A stretch of DNA of 64,000 nucleotides, from the NCBI GenBank assembly GCA_042138015.1, contig JBHIVA010000001.1, forward strand, positions 49,403-113,402. The letters run 5' to 3'. The DNA comes from TH1177 sp042138015. GTDB lineage: Archaea > Thermoproteota > Nitrososphaeria > Nitrososphaerales > Nitrososphaeraceae. Both the position numbers and the translations under genes were made by a program. A model generated the notes under the pieces. The model did not search any database and was not told where the DNA came from. It saw only the letters and a list, made by a program, of their open reading frames with translations. Shown here piece after piece: positions 1-10,030 of the stretch (its first letter is position 1; every line of letters starts with the position of its first letter).

Positions 1-1
1 A

Positions 2-1039
2 CCCATCAACATAGAAAAGTCTGATCCATACATAATAAATAGTATTATCGAAGGCTATCAAAAGTACGCTGAAAATACTCCTATTCCTAATATTGGCTTA
101 TCAATTATATATGATAATCCAAAGAGTGTATATGTCTATATTGATAAAGTTTCAACTATTTCTAGACTTGGAGGAATAATTTCTTTCTCTAGAAATAAAA
201 TAAGGGGTAGAAATGGTCTTTGCAAATCCTTTTCGACGATTGATTCTCCAATGGTAACTTTTCAATCTCTTTCAATCAATCTTCCACGTATAGCTTATCA
301 ATCAAATAAGGATGAAACATATTTTAGAGCAAGACTGGCATTATTACTTAAACCACTGCTATCTATTATCTTTCAACGTACCAATAATATTTCAGACAGT
401 ATACAAAAAGGCAATATTCCTCTTATTGCAAAAACAACTTCTAATCTTGAAACGGGCCAAATACGTACTTTTATAAATTTAGTTGGTATAAATGAGTCCA
501 TTTACAACATTTTAGGTTACAGTGCTGGAAATGAAGGAAACAATATTGTCTGCAAAGTTATACAAACTGCTACTGATATAATAAAAGAGCAAAGTAAAGG
601 ATTCCAAACCTCTAGCCTAGGGATAACTCTATTAAAAGATAAAAGTTCAAATAGATTCAAGAACCTAGATGATGAAAAGTACGGTAAATCTGTTACATTA
701 TCCGAAAATTATACTAAAAATAAAGGTGAGTATTATTCACAAGGTTTTCAGATTAATGCACATGATATCATCTCTGATAATCTTTCTCTAGAGTTATTAC
801 TTGATCATTATTCGACAGTAGAGAATATTTTGCAAGGTAATCTCTCTATTGATCTAGATCTTAATAACGTTCCTTCACCGGTTGATGCTAAAAAGGCTAT
901 TGAATTTTCTCTAAACTTTCCATCTGTTCGTATTAGTAGTAGATTGTCACTGTGTAACATTTGTGGCAAGAGATCAGAGACAGATATTAAAATTTGTCAG
1001 TATTGTGGTTCTCAAAAAATATCTATATTGGATACATGA
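2..1039 (+). CDS. NrdD-like ribonucleotide reductase family protein, 5'-truncated by the window edge
   Basis: The frame is open from base 2 to a TGA at 1037-1039, so the gene begins outside the window. The visible 345 residues resemble the C-terminal half of anaerobic ribonucleoside-triphosphate reductase (NrdD): a SINLPRIAY segment, a later INLVGINE segment, and a terminal zinc knuckle CNIC-x10-CQYC. In functional NrdD the knuckle is followed by a glycyl-radical motif of the RVxGY type. Here the protein ends about ten residues after the last cysteine with no such motif. It lies 172 bp upstream of a class II reductase on the same strand. It may be a degenerate or regulatory paralogue. Family assignment is fairly sure, catalytic competence doubtful. 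Confidence 0.7.
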   Translation, partial: PINIEKSDPYIINSIIEGYQKYAENTPIPNIGLSIIYDNPKSVYVYIDKVSTISRLGGIISFSRNKIRGRNGLCKSFSTIDSPMVTFQSLSINLPRIAYQSNKDETYFRARLALLLKPLLSIIFQRTNNISDSIQKGNIPLIAKTTSNLETGQIRTFINLVGINESIYNILGYSAGNEGNNIVCKVIQTATDIIKEQSKGFQTSSLGITLLKDKSSNRFKNLDDEKYGKSVTLSENYTKNKGEYYSQGFQINAHDIISDNLSLELLLDHYSTVENILQGNLSIDLDLNNVPSPVDAKKAIEFSLNFPSVRISSRLSLCNICGKRSETDIKICQYCGSQKISILDT

Positions 1040-1211
1040 TTTATGATAAAAGCTATTTTATAATACCGGTCCATTTAAGGTTAAGCAAATTTGTTATAGG
1101 AGATCTTTATAAGCATTCTCTGAAAAAAAAAAATAGTATTTTTATCAAAAGACTTTAAATACAAAATTCTTATAAATAACAAAGATTTTTAAAAATTGAA
1201 AGGCGAGTTGT

Positions 1212-3908
1212 ATGGGAGTAACAGAAATAAACAAATCAAAAAATAAGTCTATTTTTCAAATTAAAAAAAGAGATAGAAGGATCGTTATCTTTGATGAATC
1301 AAAAATTTCACATGCTATTTACAAAGCATTGGTTGCAACTGGTAAACCAGATTTTCAATTGGCAGAAAAATTAAGCCAAAAAGTTTTGGAAAAGATTACG
1401 AGAAATTCATTTGATAAGTTATTGATACCTAGCGTTGAAGATGTACAAGATATAGTTGAATCAATTCTAATCGAAGACGGTTTGGCCGATACTGCCAAAT
1501 CTTATATACTATATAGACATGAAAGAAGAAAACTTAGAGAAGACAAAGTAAAAATACTTAATAAAAAAGACTTAGATGAAATCGACAAGTCTTTTGATAT
1601 TAATTCATTACGTGTTTTATCTTCACGTTATCTTCTACGTGATGATAATAATGAGATTATTGAAGGTCCTAAAGAAATGTTTGAAAGAGTAGCAATACTT
1701 GTTTCTATTTCTGACATTATTCACGACCCTCTTATTTTCAATTTAGCTGGTGGATACGATCAAAACATCCAAGAGGCAGAAAAATATTACGATAAAATTA
1801 ACGAATTTGATCTCAAATTAAAGATTGGTGAATATTATCTCAACAAATATCACTTTGAATCTTTAGTAAGATTGTATATTGAGTTATCATTAAGAGGACA
1901 GATGAAAATGTCATTTAAGGAAATATTAAAATTAATTGTACAGGGTAAATTTTCATCGTACGAAGAAAAAATCAGAGAATATTTTGAATTGATGGTTTCA
2001 AAAGATTTTCTTCCTAATACACCTACCCTGATGAACGCTGGAGCGAGATTGGGACAACTTTCGGCATGTTTTGTTCTAGATATGCCTGATGATATGGAAA
2101 TGATCATGAAAACATCTTCAGATGCAGCTATGATCTTCAAGTCTGGAGGTGGCGTAGGAATCAATTATTCTGATTTGAGGCCAGAAGGTGATATAGTAGC
2201 ATCTACTTCTGGAGTAGCATCAGGTCCAGCATCATTTATGAGAATTATTGATACTATTACTGACGTAGTAAAACAAGGGGGTAAAAGAAGGGGAGCCAAC
2301 ATGGGTATATTGGAAGCGTGGCATCCTGATATTGAGAAATTCATAACTGCAAAAACAAAACCAGGAGTTTTCGAGAACTTTAATGTAAGCGTAGGTTTAT
2401 GGGATGATTTTTGGAATTCGTTAATAAATAAAAATAATACAAACTATACTCTTAAAAATCCAAGAACTCGTGAACCTATAAAACATATTGATCCTCATCA
2501 ATTAATCGACCTCATATCTCATAGTGCATGGAAAAGCGCTGAACCAGGCGTGATATTCCTAGATAATGTAAACAAGTATAATCCTTGCATAAGAGCTAAA
2601 AACGGACCACTAAGAGCCACTAACCCCTGCGGAGAACAGTCATTATATCCTTATGAATCATGTAATCTAGGTTCTATAAATCTAGCAAATTTTGTTAAAA
2701 GAAAAGCAGATGGTATGTATGAATTTGATTGGCATAGATATGAGCAATCTATACGATTAGCATCTCGATTTCTTGACAACATAATTGATGTAAACAAATA
2801 CCCTGTAAAAGAAATTGATTACAATACCAAACTCACAAGACGAATAGGATTGGGAATAATGGGAATAGCAGATCTCTTATTTTTGCTAGGAATTCCATAT
2901 ACATCAAAAGAAGGATATGAATTTATGAATAAACTTTCCGAGACATTGAGTTATTTTAGCATGGAAGAAAGTGTAGCTATTGCAAAATCTAGAGGTCCTT
3001 TTTACTTATTTCAAGAAACTGAGTATGTCAATGGGAAAATTCCTGTTCCTGGATATTATGAAATCCAAAAGGAAAACCATTTCTATGATTGGGATTCTCT
3101 AATCGAAAAAATACAAAAATTTGGAATTCGCAATTCTTGGACTACCACTATCGCACCAACGGGTACATTATCTATGATTGCTGACTGTTCTAATGGTGTT
3201 GAACCCGTTTTTGCATTAGTTTTTGAAAAACGTGTTACTGTTGGGAGATTTTTTTATACCAATAAAATCTTTGAAAATATATTAAAAGAAAATGGTCTAT
3301 ATAACGATGAAATTTTAACAAAAATAGCAAATAATTATGGTTCTGTACGGGGTATACGAGAAATTCCCCAATTTATACAGTCAATATTCACGACTGCTAT
3401 AGATATCCATTGGACAGATCATATTATGGCTCAATCGGTATGGCAGAAATGGATAAGTAATGCTATTGCCAAAACAATAAATATGCCCGGAGACGTTACG
3501 GTTGAAGACGTAAAATCAGCATATCTACTCTCTCATGAAATGGGTTTAAAAGGTGTTACTGTTTATAGAGATGGATCGAGACATGAACAAGTTTTACACA
3601 TAACAGGAAACAATACATTAGAAAAATCCTTTATCGTAAAACCTAGTGATTATGTTGCTGAATATATCAATTCTAACGTAAAAGAACCCTATATAGTTCA
3701 ACATCTTGGTAAATTATTTGAGGTAATGAATTCTGAAGAACAAAATGATATACTCACTTCAAATTTTCACAATAATAACGAATTAATACAAAAAACTATT
3801 CAGGTAGACGAAAGCGAAATATGTCCGTCTTGTCAATCCAAACTAATAATTACAGAAGGATGTAATATCTGTATAGAATGTGGATTTAGTAGTTGTGTTT
3901 CTGGTTAA
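1212..3908 (+). CDS. nrdJ: Adenosylcobalamin-dependent (class II) ribonucleotide reductase
   Basis: This 898-residue protein reduces ribonucleotides to deoxyribonucleotides using a B12-generated thiyl radical. An ATP-cone allosteric domain occupies roughly residues 18-115. The reductase barrel follows, with a LSACFVLDMPDD segment carrying one redox cysteine, the catalytic NPCGEQ motif near residues 471-476 and a GTLSMIADCSNG loop. The C-terminal tail carries two CxxC-like pairs (CPSC and CIEC) plus a final cysteine, typical of the swinging disulfide-reducing tail of class II enzymes. The start is ATG at 1212. No class I small subunit is visible in the window. The NrdD-like gene just upstream suggests a shared nucleotide-reduction locus. 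Confidence 0.95.
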   Translation: MGVTEINKSKNKSIFQIKKRDRRIVIFDESKISHAIYKALVATGKPDFQLAEKLSQKVLEKITRNSFDKLLIPSVEDVQDIVESILIEDGLADTAKSYILYRHERRKLREDKVKILNKKDLDEIDKSFDINSLRVLSSRYLLRDDNNEIIEGPKEMFERVAILVSISDIIHDPLIFNLAGGYDQNIQEAEKYYDKINEFDLKLKIGEYYLNKYHFESLVRLYIELSLRGQMKMSFKEILKLIVQGKFSSYEEKIREYFELMVSKDFLPNTPTLMNAGARLGQLSACFVLDMPDDMEMIMKTSSDAAMIFKSGGGVGINYSDLRPEGDIVASTSGVASGPASFMRIIDTITDVVKQGGKRRGANMGILEAWHPDIEKFITAKTKPGVFENFNVSVGLWDDFWNSLINKNNTNYTLKNPRTREPIKHIDPHQLIDLISHSAWKSAEPGVIFLDNVNKYNPCIRAKNGPLRATNPCGEQSLYPYESCNLGSINLANFVKRKADGMYEFDWHRYEQSIRLASRFLDNIIDVNKYPVKEIDYNTKLTRRIGLGIMGIADLLFLLGIPYTSKEGYEFMNKLSETLSYFSMEESVAIAKSRGPFYLFQETEYVNGKIPVPGYYEIQKENHFYDWDSLIEKIQKFGIRNSWTTTIAPTGTLSMIADCSNGVEPVFALVFEKRVTVGRFFYTNKIFENILKENGLYNDEILTKIANNYGSVRGIREIPQFIQSIFTTAIDIHWTDHIMAQSVWQKWISNAIAKTINMPGDVTVEDVKSAYLLSHEMGLKGVTVYRDGSRHEQVLHITGNNTLEKSFIVKPSDYVAEYINSNVKEPYIVQHLGKLFEVMNSEEQNDILTSNFHNNNELIQKTIQVDESEICPSCQSKLIITEGCNICIECGFSSCVSG

Positions 3909-3977
3909 TACACAATTAACCTATTTTGAATTTTTATTAAACCCAATAAAAAAATCTCTCTATTTACCAAAAATTAT

Positions 3978-4916
3978 TTAAAAAGGGTTTTCATTTAATA
4001 TTACAGTTAATAATGCAGCTCTTAGTTCTTTACCATACGCAGCTTGCTTGAAATAAATTGCCTTTGATGAACTATCTACAAAGTGTGATATTTCATCTAA
4101 CCTGGGTAAGGGATGCATTATTGATAAATCCGTTTTGGTATTGTCTAAGATTTTCTCGTCGATTCTATAAGTTCCCTTTACTTTTTCATACTCTTGGGTA
4201 TCTGGAAACCTCTCTTTCTGGATTCTGGTAACATATAATACATCTAACTTTTGGATTATGGTATCTAAATAATTTTCTTGTTTTATATTGATTTTGTTAC
4301 GGATTTCATAAATAGATTCACTCCTAATACTCAACATTGGAGGTGAAATCAGGTATATATTTACTTTATAATTTTTCAAACCATATAATAGTGAATAAAC
4401 TGTTCTTCCATATTTTAAATCCCCTACTATCCCAATGGTCAAATTATTAATCCTACCTTTTTCTTTCAAAATTGTATACAAGTCCAACATTGCTTGGGTT
4501 GGATGTTCTTCACTTCCACTCCCTGCATTTATTATGGGATTATTAGAAAGTTCTGCAGCGTATCTACTTGAACCATCATTTGGATGCCTTAAAACAATTA
4601 CATCAGAATACAGATCCATAATTCTAATTGTATCAGCTAGACTTTCGCCCTTTTCAATAGAAGAGAATTTGGAATCAAAAATACCAATGGAACTACCACC
4701 AAGAGATGCCATAGCGGCTTCAAAACTCATTCTTGTTCTTGTACTAGGTTCGTAAAAGATGTATCCTAAAGTTCTACCCTTGCCAAATTCACTCTTTTCA
4801 TCTGGATTTAATTTTCTGATCTTATCAGTTGCATTAAAAATAAATTCTAGATCCTCTTTTGAAAAATCTTTTATCGATACAATATCTTTCCCAAAAAAAT
4901 GATTTTGCCTAGTCAT
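3978..4916 (-). CDS. pyrB: Aspartate carbamoyltransferase catalytic subunit
   Basis: It catalyses the committed step of pyrimidine synthesis, carbamoyl phosphate plus aspartate to carbamoyl aspartate. The carbamoyl-phosphate loop STRTRMSFEAA, the HPTQAMLDLYT motif and the C-terminal MHPLPR segment are all present. An in-frame TTG at 4931 would add five residues. I chose the ATG at 4916 because MTRQNHFFGKDIVSI matches where archaeal family members begin. The regulatory subunit PyrI, usually adjacent in archaea, is not next to it here: upstream is noncoding DNA and downstream is nrdJ tail-to-tail. It therefore either acts unregulated or pairs with a remote pyrI. Confidence 0.94.
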   Translation of the reverse strand: MTRQNHFFGKDIVSIKDFSKEDLEFIFNATDKIRKLNPDEKSEFGKGRTLGYIFYEPSTRTRMSFEAAMASLGGSSIGIFDSKFSSIEKGESLADTIRIMDLYSDVIVLRHPNDGSSRYAAELSNNPIINAGSGSEEHPTQAMLDLYTILKEKGRINNLTIGIVGDLKYGRTVYSLLYGLKNYKVNIYLISPPMLSIRSESIYEIRNKINIKQENYLDTIIQKLDVLYVTRIQKERFPDTQEYEKVKGTYRIDEKILDNTKTDLSIMHPLPRLDEISHFVDSSSKAIYFKQAAYGKELRAALLTVILNENPF

Positions 4917-5138
4917 AAATTGATATAACAAATTATCAAATAATTCAATAAATATGTATTTCCATAATTGTTAGTCAATTAAACGAAAATATTAGTAAAT
5001 AATAATTCTATAAACAATTGTTATAATTTGTTCAAAAAACTGGATCGAGTTATAGCCATTAAATTAAGTTCAAATGATTAGTTAATTATTTTATCTTACC
5101 CTATTCCCTATAATCATTATTATATTCGATTGTAAAAT

Positions 5139-5678
5139 TTACTGTAAATTCAATCCTATATTTCTCTTTTCTAGTATCGAATTAAATATTTGATTATATT
5201 TTATTACAGAAATGCCGGTATAATTACCAATTATTTGTATCATAATAATCCATTGCGGCCGATCTAAATCAACCTTATGAGTTAAATTTTTTGCAATTCT
5301 ACTAATAATTTCATCAGACCTTAAATTTGTGTGTCTCTTCTCTACAGTAATTCTATACGATTCATTAAATGATATCTTTTTCCCGACTAACTTTTCAACA
5401 TTTCTTTTCATTTCTATTAAGTCAGTCCGGATACAAATCTCAATTGGTATTATTCTTAAAATATATCTAAACTCCCATGGTTCATCTACTAATATTTTTT
5501 TAAATTCGAGCAAAATTTCAAACTTGTCAAGATGAGTATATCCCAAAATTATTCCTGAGACATTAGAGCTAGCAAATTTTACTTTTGTATCTCCTAATCT
5601 TTCAAATAATAACATAGCTTCTTGAGTAGCTTCTTCTTCCTTGTATCTGTAAGTTGTTATTATAAGATTAAAATCCAT
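5139..5678 (-). CDS. THUMP-domain protein, Tan1-like tRNA acetylation cofactor
   Basis: This 179-residue protein starts with a strand typical of Tan1 (FNLIITTYRYKEEEA) and carries a C-terminal THUMP domain with the segment ITVEKRHTNLRS. Tan1 proteins bind tRNA and help form N4-acetylcytidine at position 12, in eukaryotes with the Kre33/Nat10 acetyltransferase. The ATG at 5678 directly abuts the TAA of the upstream sua5-like gene with no spacer, so the two are cotranscribed and probably translationally coupled. The family assignment comes from motif recognition. The precise modification in this organism is an inference. Confidence 0.75.
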   Translation of the reverse strand: MDFNLIITTYRYKEEEATQEAMLLFERLGDTKVKFASSNVSGIILGYTHLDKFEILLEFKKILVDEPWEFRYILRIIPIEICIRTDLIEMKRNVEKLVGKKISFNESYRITVEKRHTNLRSDEIISRIAKNLTHKVDLDRPQWIIMIQIIGNYTGISVIKYNQIFNSILEKRNIGLNLQ

Positions 5679-6311
5679 TTATGTTTGTCTATTTAGGATT
5701 TCGTAAATATCTTTCGTCTTAATTGATCCTTCTCTTATAATCTCCATAGAGTTCTGGGTGATATCAATTATGGTAGACCCCGTTAAATTATTATTTAATA
5801 ATTTATCATCATTGACTAATAACGCGTCGTAACCTTTCAACTCTGAATCTAAAATTTGTTGCGAGGATATACATGCTTCTCTATTGGAAATATTCGCACT
5901 AGTTCCTACAATAAAATCACAACTTCTTAATATTTTGAGAATACAAGTATTATTTGGGATCCTTATACCTAATGATTTCTTACCACCAGTTATCATTTTC
6001 GAGATATTATCATCTATTAAGTCTCCTATGATCGTTAATTTACCTGGCCAAAAGACTTCAGCTAATCTTTCTCCTGTTTTTCCTAAATTGATTAATTTCC
6101 TAACTAAATGTATGTTGTAAGTCAATAGAGGAAGAGGTTTTATCTGATTTCTTTTTTTAATTTTATATATCTTTTTTACAGCCTGTTCATTATAGGGATC
6201 ACATCCAATCCCATACACAGTATCGGTGGGGAAGATTAGTATTCCTCCTTGCTTAATAATAGAAATTCCTTTATCTAAATCGTCTTTCTCGTTACAGTCT
6301 AAAATAAGCAT
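5679..6311 (-). CDS. L-threonylcarbamoyladenylate synthase (Sua5/YrdC family)
   Basis: It makes threonylcarbamoyl-AMP from threonine, bicarbonate and ATP, the donor for the universal t6A37 modification of ANN-decoding tRNAs. The 210 residues show the YrdC hallmarks GGILIFPTDTVYGIGCDP, KIKKRNQIKPLPLLT, FWPGKLTI and GTSANISNREA. At 210 residues it is the short YrdC type without the extra C-terminal Sua5 domain. It is the first gene of a pair with the Tan1-like gene. Cgi121, another t6A-pathway component, is encoded about 21 kb away at 26516-27043. Confidence 0.92.
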   Translation of the reverse strand: MLILDCNEKDDLDKGISIIKQGGILIFPTDTVYGIGCDPYNEQAVKKIYKIKKRNQIKPLPLLTYNIHLVRKLINLGKTGERLAEVFWPGKLTIIGDLIDDNISKMITGGKKSLGIRIPNNTCILKILRSCDFIVGTSANISNREACISSQQILDSELKGYDALLVNDDKLLNNNLTGSTIIDITQNSMEIIREGSIKTKDIYEILNRQT

Positions 6312-6332
6312 ATTTAATATCTCATTATATGC

Positions 6333-7295
6333 TTATTTTATAATTTTGCTGTCATTATCATATATGTTAGCTATAGCCCTTTCTATCTCTATGATAACAT
6401 CTTCCACAGTAGACATTTTTTTGACGCATCCACCTGCAGCATATTTGTGTCCTCCACCAAAGAATAAATGCGCAGCTATTTCATTACATGCAATTTTTTC
6501 ATTATTTCGTCTTATGCTTATTTTTCCTTTCTCATCATAAAATATAACTAAATCTGCATTTGTTATTCTAAATATCTCTTCAGAAAATAAACTTGTTTGT
6601 AAATACAGTGAAGATCTGACAAATACTACATCTAAACTACTAATACTTTTTTTTATCATTGTGCTAAGTACTTCTTTTTTATCATTATTACTCAAGACGG
6701 AATATCTTCTATAATCTCTTTCCATATTTATATCCCATAGAATTCCATTGGATATCCTAAGGGACAGATCAAATAGCCTTGAACTTGAATCTTGGAAACT
6801 TAAATAATATTTTATTAATTCTGAAATAGGAGTAAGATATTGATCTTTAGTAAAAAAATCCATCGCATGAGCTAGACTTGCCAAAATACGGGCTATATCA
6901 TTTCCAAATAAAAATCGTTCATACATTAAATCCGATGCACATTTTTTGCCAGAAGGATCAAAAACTAATTCAATGTGTCTCTTTATTTCATTTATTCCAT
7001 TTTCTGACCATGGGTGATGATCAACCCAGATTATATCATTTTTCTTTTTACTAGCTTCAATGAAAATATCTCTTAAAGGTTGAATTAAACTATCATTAAG
7101 TCCTAGATCAGAAATGATAAATATACTTTTTTCCATTAGTCTATTTGCTATCGAAATTTTTTCAATGAGAGTTAAAAAATTTTCTTTACTATAGCCCATA
7201 AAAACAACTTCTGCCTGAGGAAATCGGATCAATCCAATAGCTGCTGATATTATTCCATCCAAATCAGATTCATGAGAAAATAAATGAACCTTCAC
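6333..7295 (-). CDS. DHH-family phosphoesterase
   Basis: A 320-residue DHH/DHHA1 protein. The N-terminus HLFSHESDLDGI supplies the first metal-binding Asp and His residues, VDHHPW (residues 91-96) is the signature DHH triad, and GGGHKYAAGG near residue 290 is the DHHA1 substrate-binding motif. Members are RecJ-like exonucleases, oligoribonucleases (NrnA) or cyclic-dinucleotide phosphodiesterases. The sequence does not show which substrate applies. It sits 21 bp upstream of sua5 on the same strand, so it probably leads a three-gene transcript with sua5 and tan1. Confidence 0.88.
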   Translation of the reverse strand: MKVHLFSHESDLDGIISAAIGLIRFPQAEVVFMGYSKENFLTLIEKISIANRLMEKSIFIISDLGLNDSLIQPLRDIFIEASKKKNDIIWVDHHPWSENGINEIKRHIELVFDPSGKKCASDLMYERFLFGNDIARILASLAHAMDFFTKDQYLTPISELIKYYLSFQDSSSRLFDLSLRISNGILWDINMERDYRRYSVLSNNDKKEVLSTMIKKSISSLDVVFVRSSLYLQTSLFSEEIFRITNADLVIFYDEKGKISIRRNNEKIACNEIAAHLFFGGGHKYAAGGCVKKMSTVEDVIIEIERAIANIYDNDSKIIK

Positions 7296-7707
7296 AGATA
7301 CACCTTTGTTTATATTTCTTATAAGTATTAATTTTAGATTTAATCATTCGATGTTTTATTTTGATAACTATTTCAAATATTTTATTTTTTAATTTAGTTT
7401 TTACTGCTTGTCCACGAATCAATTAGTATTATTTTCAAATAAAAAATACCGCACGTTTTTCTCATTTTTCGATAAACTTTTAACTATTTCCTAAAATTAA
7501 ATAATATTATTTTTTCACTAGTTATTTATAAGTTCATTATTTTTCCTAATAAAATTTAATAGAGATTAATCTCCTAGTTTCTACCTTTAAAATTCATGTT
7601 AAAAACTAATGAATTAGGTATTCTTTTAACTTCGAATGTTTATAACCTGGTGCGTCATTCCATTATATCATTTTAAATGAGGTCGATATTTATTGGATAT
7701 TGTATAA
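7296..7707. other. Divergent intergenic region
   Basis: This 412 bp AT-rich spacer lies between divergently transcribed dhh and elp3 and must hold both promoters. I see no open frame or RNA gene in it. Confidence 0.6.
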
Positions 7708-9321
7708 ATGCGAAATAATATAATGAACTTGAATTATTTCAAAGCCTGTGAGCACATAGCAAACGAGTTACAACTTAGAACTTATCTTTCTTCAAAGGAT
7801 ATTTCTAAAATTATCAGATCACATTCTGCCAAATTTCATCTTTCTACAGTTCCAAAGAATGAAGATATTTTATTATATTTATCTCAAAACAATCCCTATA
7901 AAGATTTTTTGCTTGTAAAACCTTCTAAAACTGCCTCCGGTATAGCAGTAATTCCGGTAATGCCTAAACCATATGAATGTCCACATGGAAAATGTATCTA
8001 CTGTCCTGGAGGGATAGACTATAATACCCCAATGAGTTACGTGGGTACTGAACCTGTTACTCGCATAGCACAATCAGTAAATTTCGACCCTTATTTACAG
8101 GTTAAATCAAAATTGGAACAATTATGCAGAAGAGGTCATAATACTAGTAAAATAGAACTTGTGGTAGTTGGGGGCACATTTCCTTTTATGCCTGAATTAT
8201 ATCAGAAAAATTTTGCTAAATCCTGTTATGATGCATTAAATGATTCTAGATCTGTTACCCTAGAAGAGTCGATAAAGACTAACGAAACAGCTAAGAACCG
8301 TTGTGTAGGATTCACAGTTGAAACTAAGCCAGATTATTGTAAAAAAAAACATGTAGACCTCATGTTAGAAATGGGCGTTACTAAAGTGGAAATAGGAATT
8401 CAGGTAATAGATGACCACATTTATAGATTAGTGAATAGAGGTCATACGTTATTAGATGTCAAAGAATCATTTAAAATATCTAGAGATGCTGGATACAAAA
8501 TTGTAGCTCATATGATGCCCGGTTTACCAGGATCTAATGTTCAAAAAGATCTGGAAAGTTTTCAAATGCTTTTTGAAAATCCATCTTTTAAACCTGATAT
8601 GTTGAAAATCTATCCTACACTTGTCCTCAAACACACTGGTTTATATGAATTATATAAAAAAGGAAAGTATAACGCTTATTCTGAAGACGAATTTATTAAA
8701 ATCATTTTAGAAGTTAAAAAAATTGTTCCTTCATGGGTACGTATAATGAGAATTCAAAGAGAAATAGAAACTATAGATATTATGGACGGAAACAAAAAAG
8801 GAAATATTCGTCAAATCATTCTTAAAAAATTAAAGGATAATCATATATCTTGTAGATGTATAAGATGTAGAGAACCAAAGCTTAAACAAAATATGCTAAG
8901 ATCAATCGATGATACTACGTTAAAAAGAATTGATTATTCTGCTTCGGGAGGTAAGGAGATATTTTTGTCTATCGAAACAATAGATAACAAAATATTATTC
9001 GGTTTTATCCGATTGAGAATTATTGCTAATTCACCATCGATACGAAAAGAGTTAAAAGATGAGCATGAATCAGCACGGGAAATCGCTGTAGTAAGGGAGT
9101 TACATGTTTATGGAAAACTAATAGGTGTAGGGGATAAAAATAACACGGCATATTATCAACATAAGGGTCTTGGATTGAAATTAATTAAAGAAGCTGAAAG
9201 AATAGCGAAGGAAGAATTTCATATTAAAAAAATTTCAGTAATAAGTGCTGTAGGTACTAGAAAATATTATAATAAAATCGGATATATACAAAACGGTCCA
9301 TATGTAACCAAGTTATTATAA
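7708..9321 (+). CDS. elp3: Elp3-type tRNA uridine(34) carboxymethyl synthase
   Basis: This 537-residue archaeal Elp3 makes cm5U at the wobble position using acetyl-CoA and a radical SAM centre. Its radical SAM cysteines are C91, C96 and C99 (CPHGKCIYCPGG). The barrel continues with VVGGTFPFMP and GFTVETKPDYC. After a Cys-rich linker (CRCIRC) the last ~120 residues form a GNAT acetyltransferase with a GLGLKLIKEAERIAKEE acetyl-CoA loop. An alternative ATG lies five codons in. It is a lone gene, convergent to nothing nearby, and forms part of the window's tRNA-modification set. Confidence 0.95.
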   Translation: MRNNIMNLNYFKACEHIANELQLRTYLSSKDISKIIRSHSAKFHLSTVPKNEDILLYLSQNNPYKDFLLVKPSKTASGIAVIPVMPKPYECPHGKCIYCPGGIDYNTPMSYVGTEPVTRIAQSVNFDPYLQVKSKLEQLCRRGHNTSKIELVVVGGTFPFMPELYQKNFAKSCYDALNDSRSVTLEESIKTNETAKNRCVGFTVETKPDYCKKKHVDLMLEMGVTKVEIGIQVIDDHIYRLVNRGHTLLDVKESFKISRDAGYKIVAHMMPGLPGSNVQKDLESFQMLFENPSFKPDMLKIYPTLVLKHTGLYELYKKGKYNAYSEDEFIKIILEVKKIVPSWVRIMRIQREIETIDIMDGNKKGNIRQIILKKLKDNHISCRCIRCREPKLKQNMLRSIDDTTLKRIDYSASGGKEIFLSIETIDNKILFGFIRLRIIANSPSIRKELKDEHESAREIAVVRELHVYGKLIGVGDKNNTAYYQHKGLGLKLIKEAERIAKEEFHIKKISVISAVGTRKYYNKIGYIQNGPYVTKLL

Positions 9322-10030
9322 CCAAATATTTAATTATCCAATGAATTTAAAAGTTTTTCTAGTAATTGGGTTAAGAAATTCAATTAGAATTTAAATTATA
9401 AGGGTAATTGTTAATCCCGTTGATTTGAATTCCTTTATTATTCTTATTATTTCCTTAAATTCTACCATTTAATATATTAGTAATTTGATTTATTTAACCT
9501 GACGATAACAATGAAACCTATTACATTATCATCATTATTGATTACCAATTCATAAGTTTTAAAAATCCTACAATTATTTCAACTTTCAGCGATAAATAAA
9601 GATCAATCTATTTCAAAAGAAGCTTTTCCTATCCAAATAAATATCTTATCTATTAATTTCATATATTCTGATATTTCTTGATACTAACAATAGAAAAAGT
9701 TGAAAAATCGAATGAAACTCATCTTTTTATTAAAATATGAAAAAAATAGGTACAAAGAAAAAGATGAATTATAATGGTATAAATACATGTTGACTTTTAA
9801 TGTTAAATCAATTATTTTAAGAGATTTATAAAACAAAGATGTAAAACTTTATCTTAGCATATAAATATTTTATATATATAGTACTTTACATTCAAATGAG
9901 ATTTTATGTCCTCCCAGTAAATACAGTTAATTTTTAAGTGAATCTAAATCCTAATGAAATTTAAGAATAAGATCTTTCGAAAGAATTATTTGTTGTATTT
10001 ATAAGTACTATATTTTTTGAGATGAAGTAA
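9322..10030. other. Long noncoding spacer
   Basis: About 700 bp between elp3 and lysS. The frames are broken by frequent stops and I find no tRNA or conserved ORF. Its right end carries the lysS promoter. Confidence 0.5.
9998..10005 (+). promoter_or_regulatory. Probable TATA box of lysS
   Basis: TTTATAAG here would place transcription start about 23 bp downstream, near 10028. That is almost at the ATG at 10031, as in a near-leaderless mRNA. The call rests on position and composition only. Confidence 0.4.

Noticed and set aside
1850..2164. Minus-strand frame inside nrdJ
   Set aside because: Shadow of the conserved NrdJ reading frame; no start signal or recognisable product.
4435..4755. Long plus-strand frame inside pyrB
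   Set aside because: It is antisense to a fully conserved PyrB coding sequence and its translation shows no family features.
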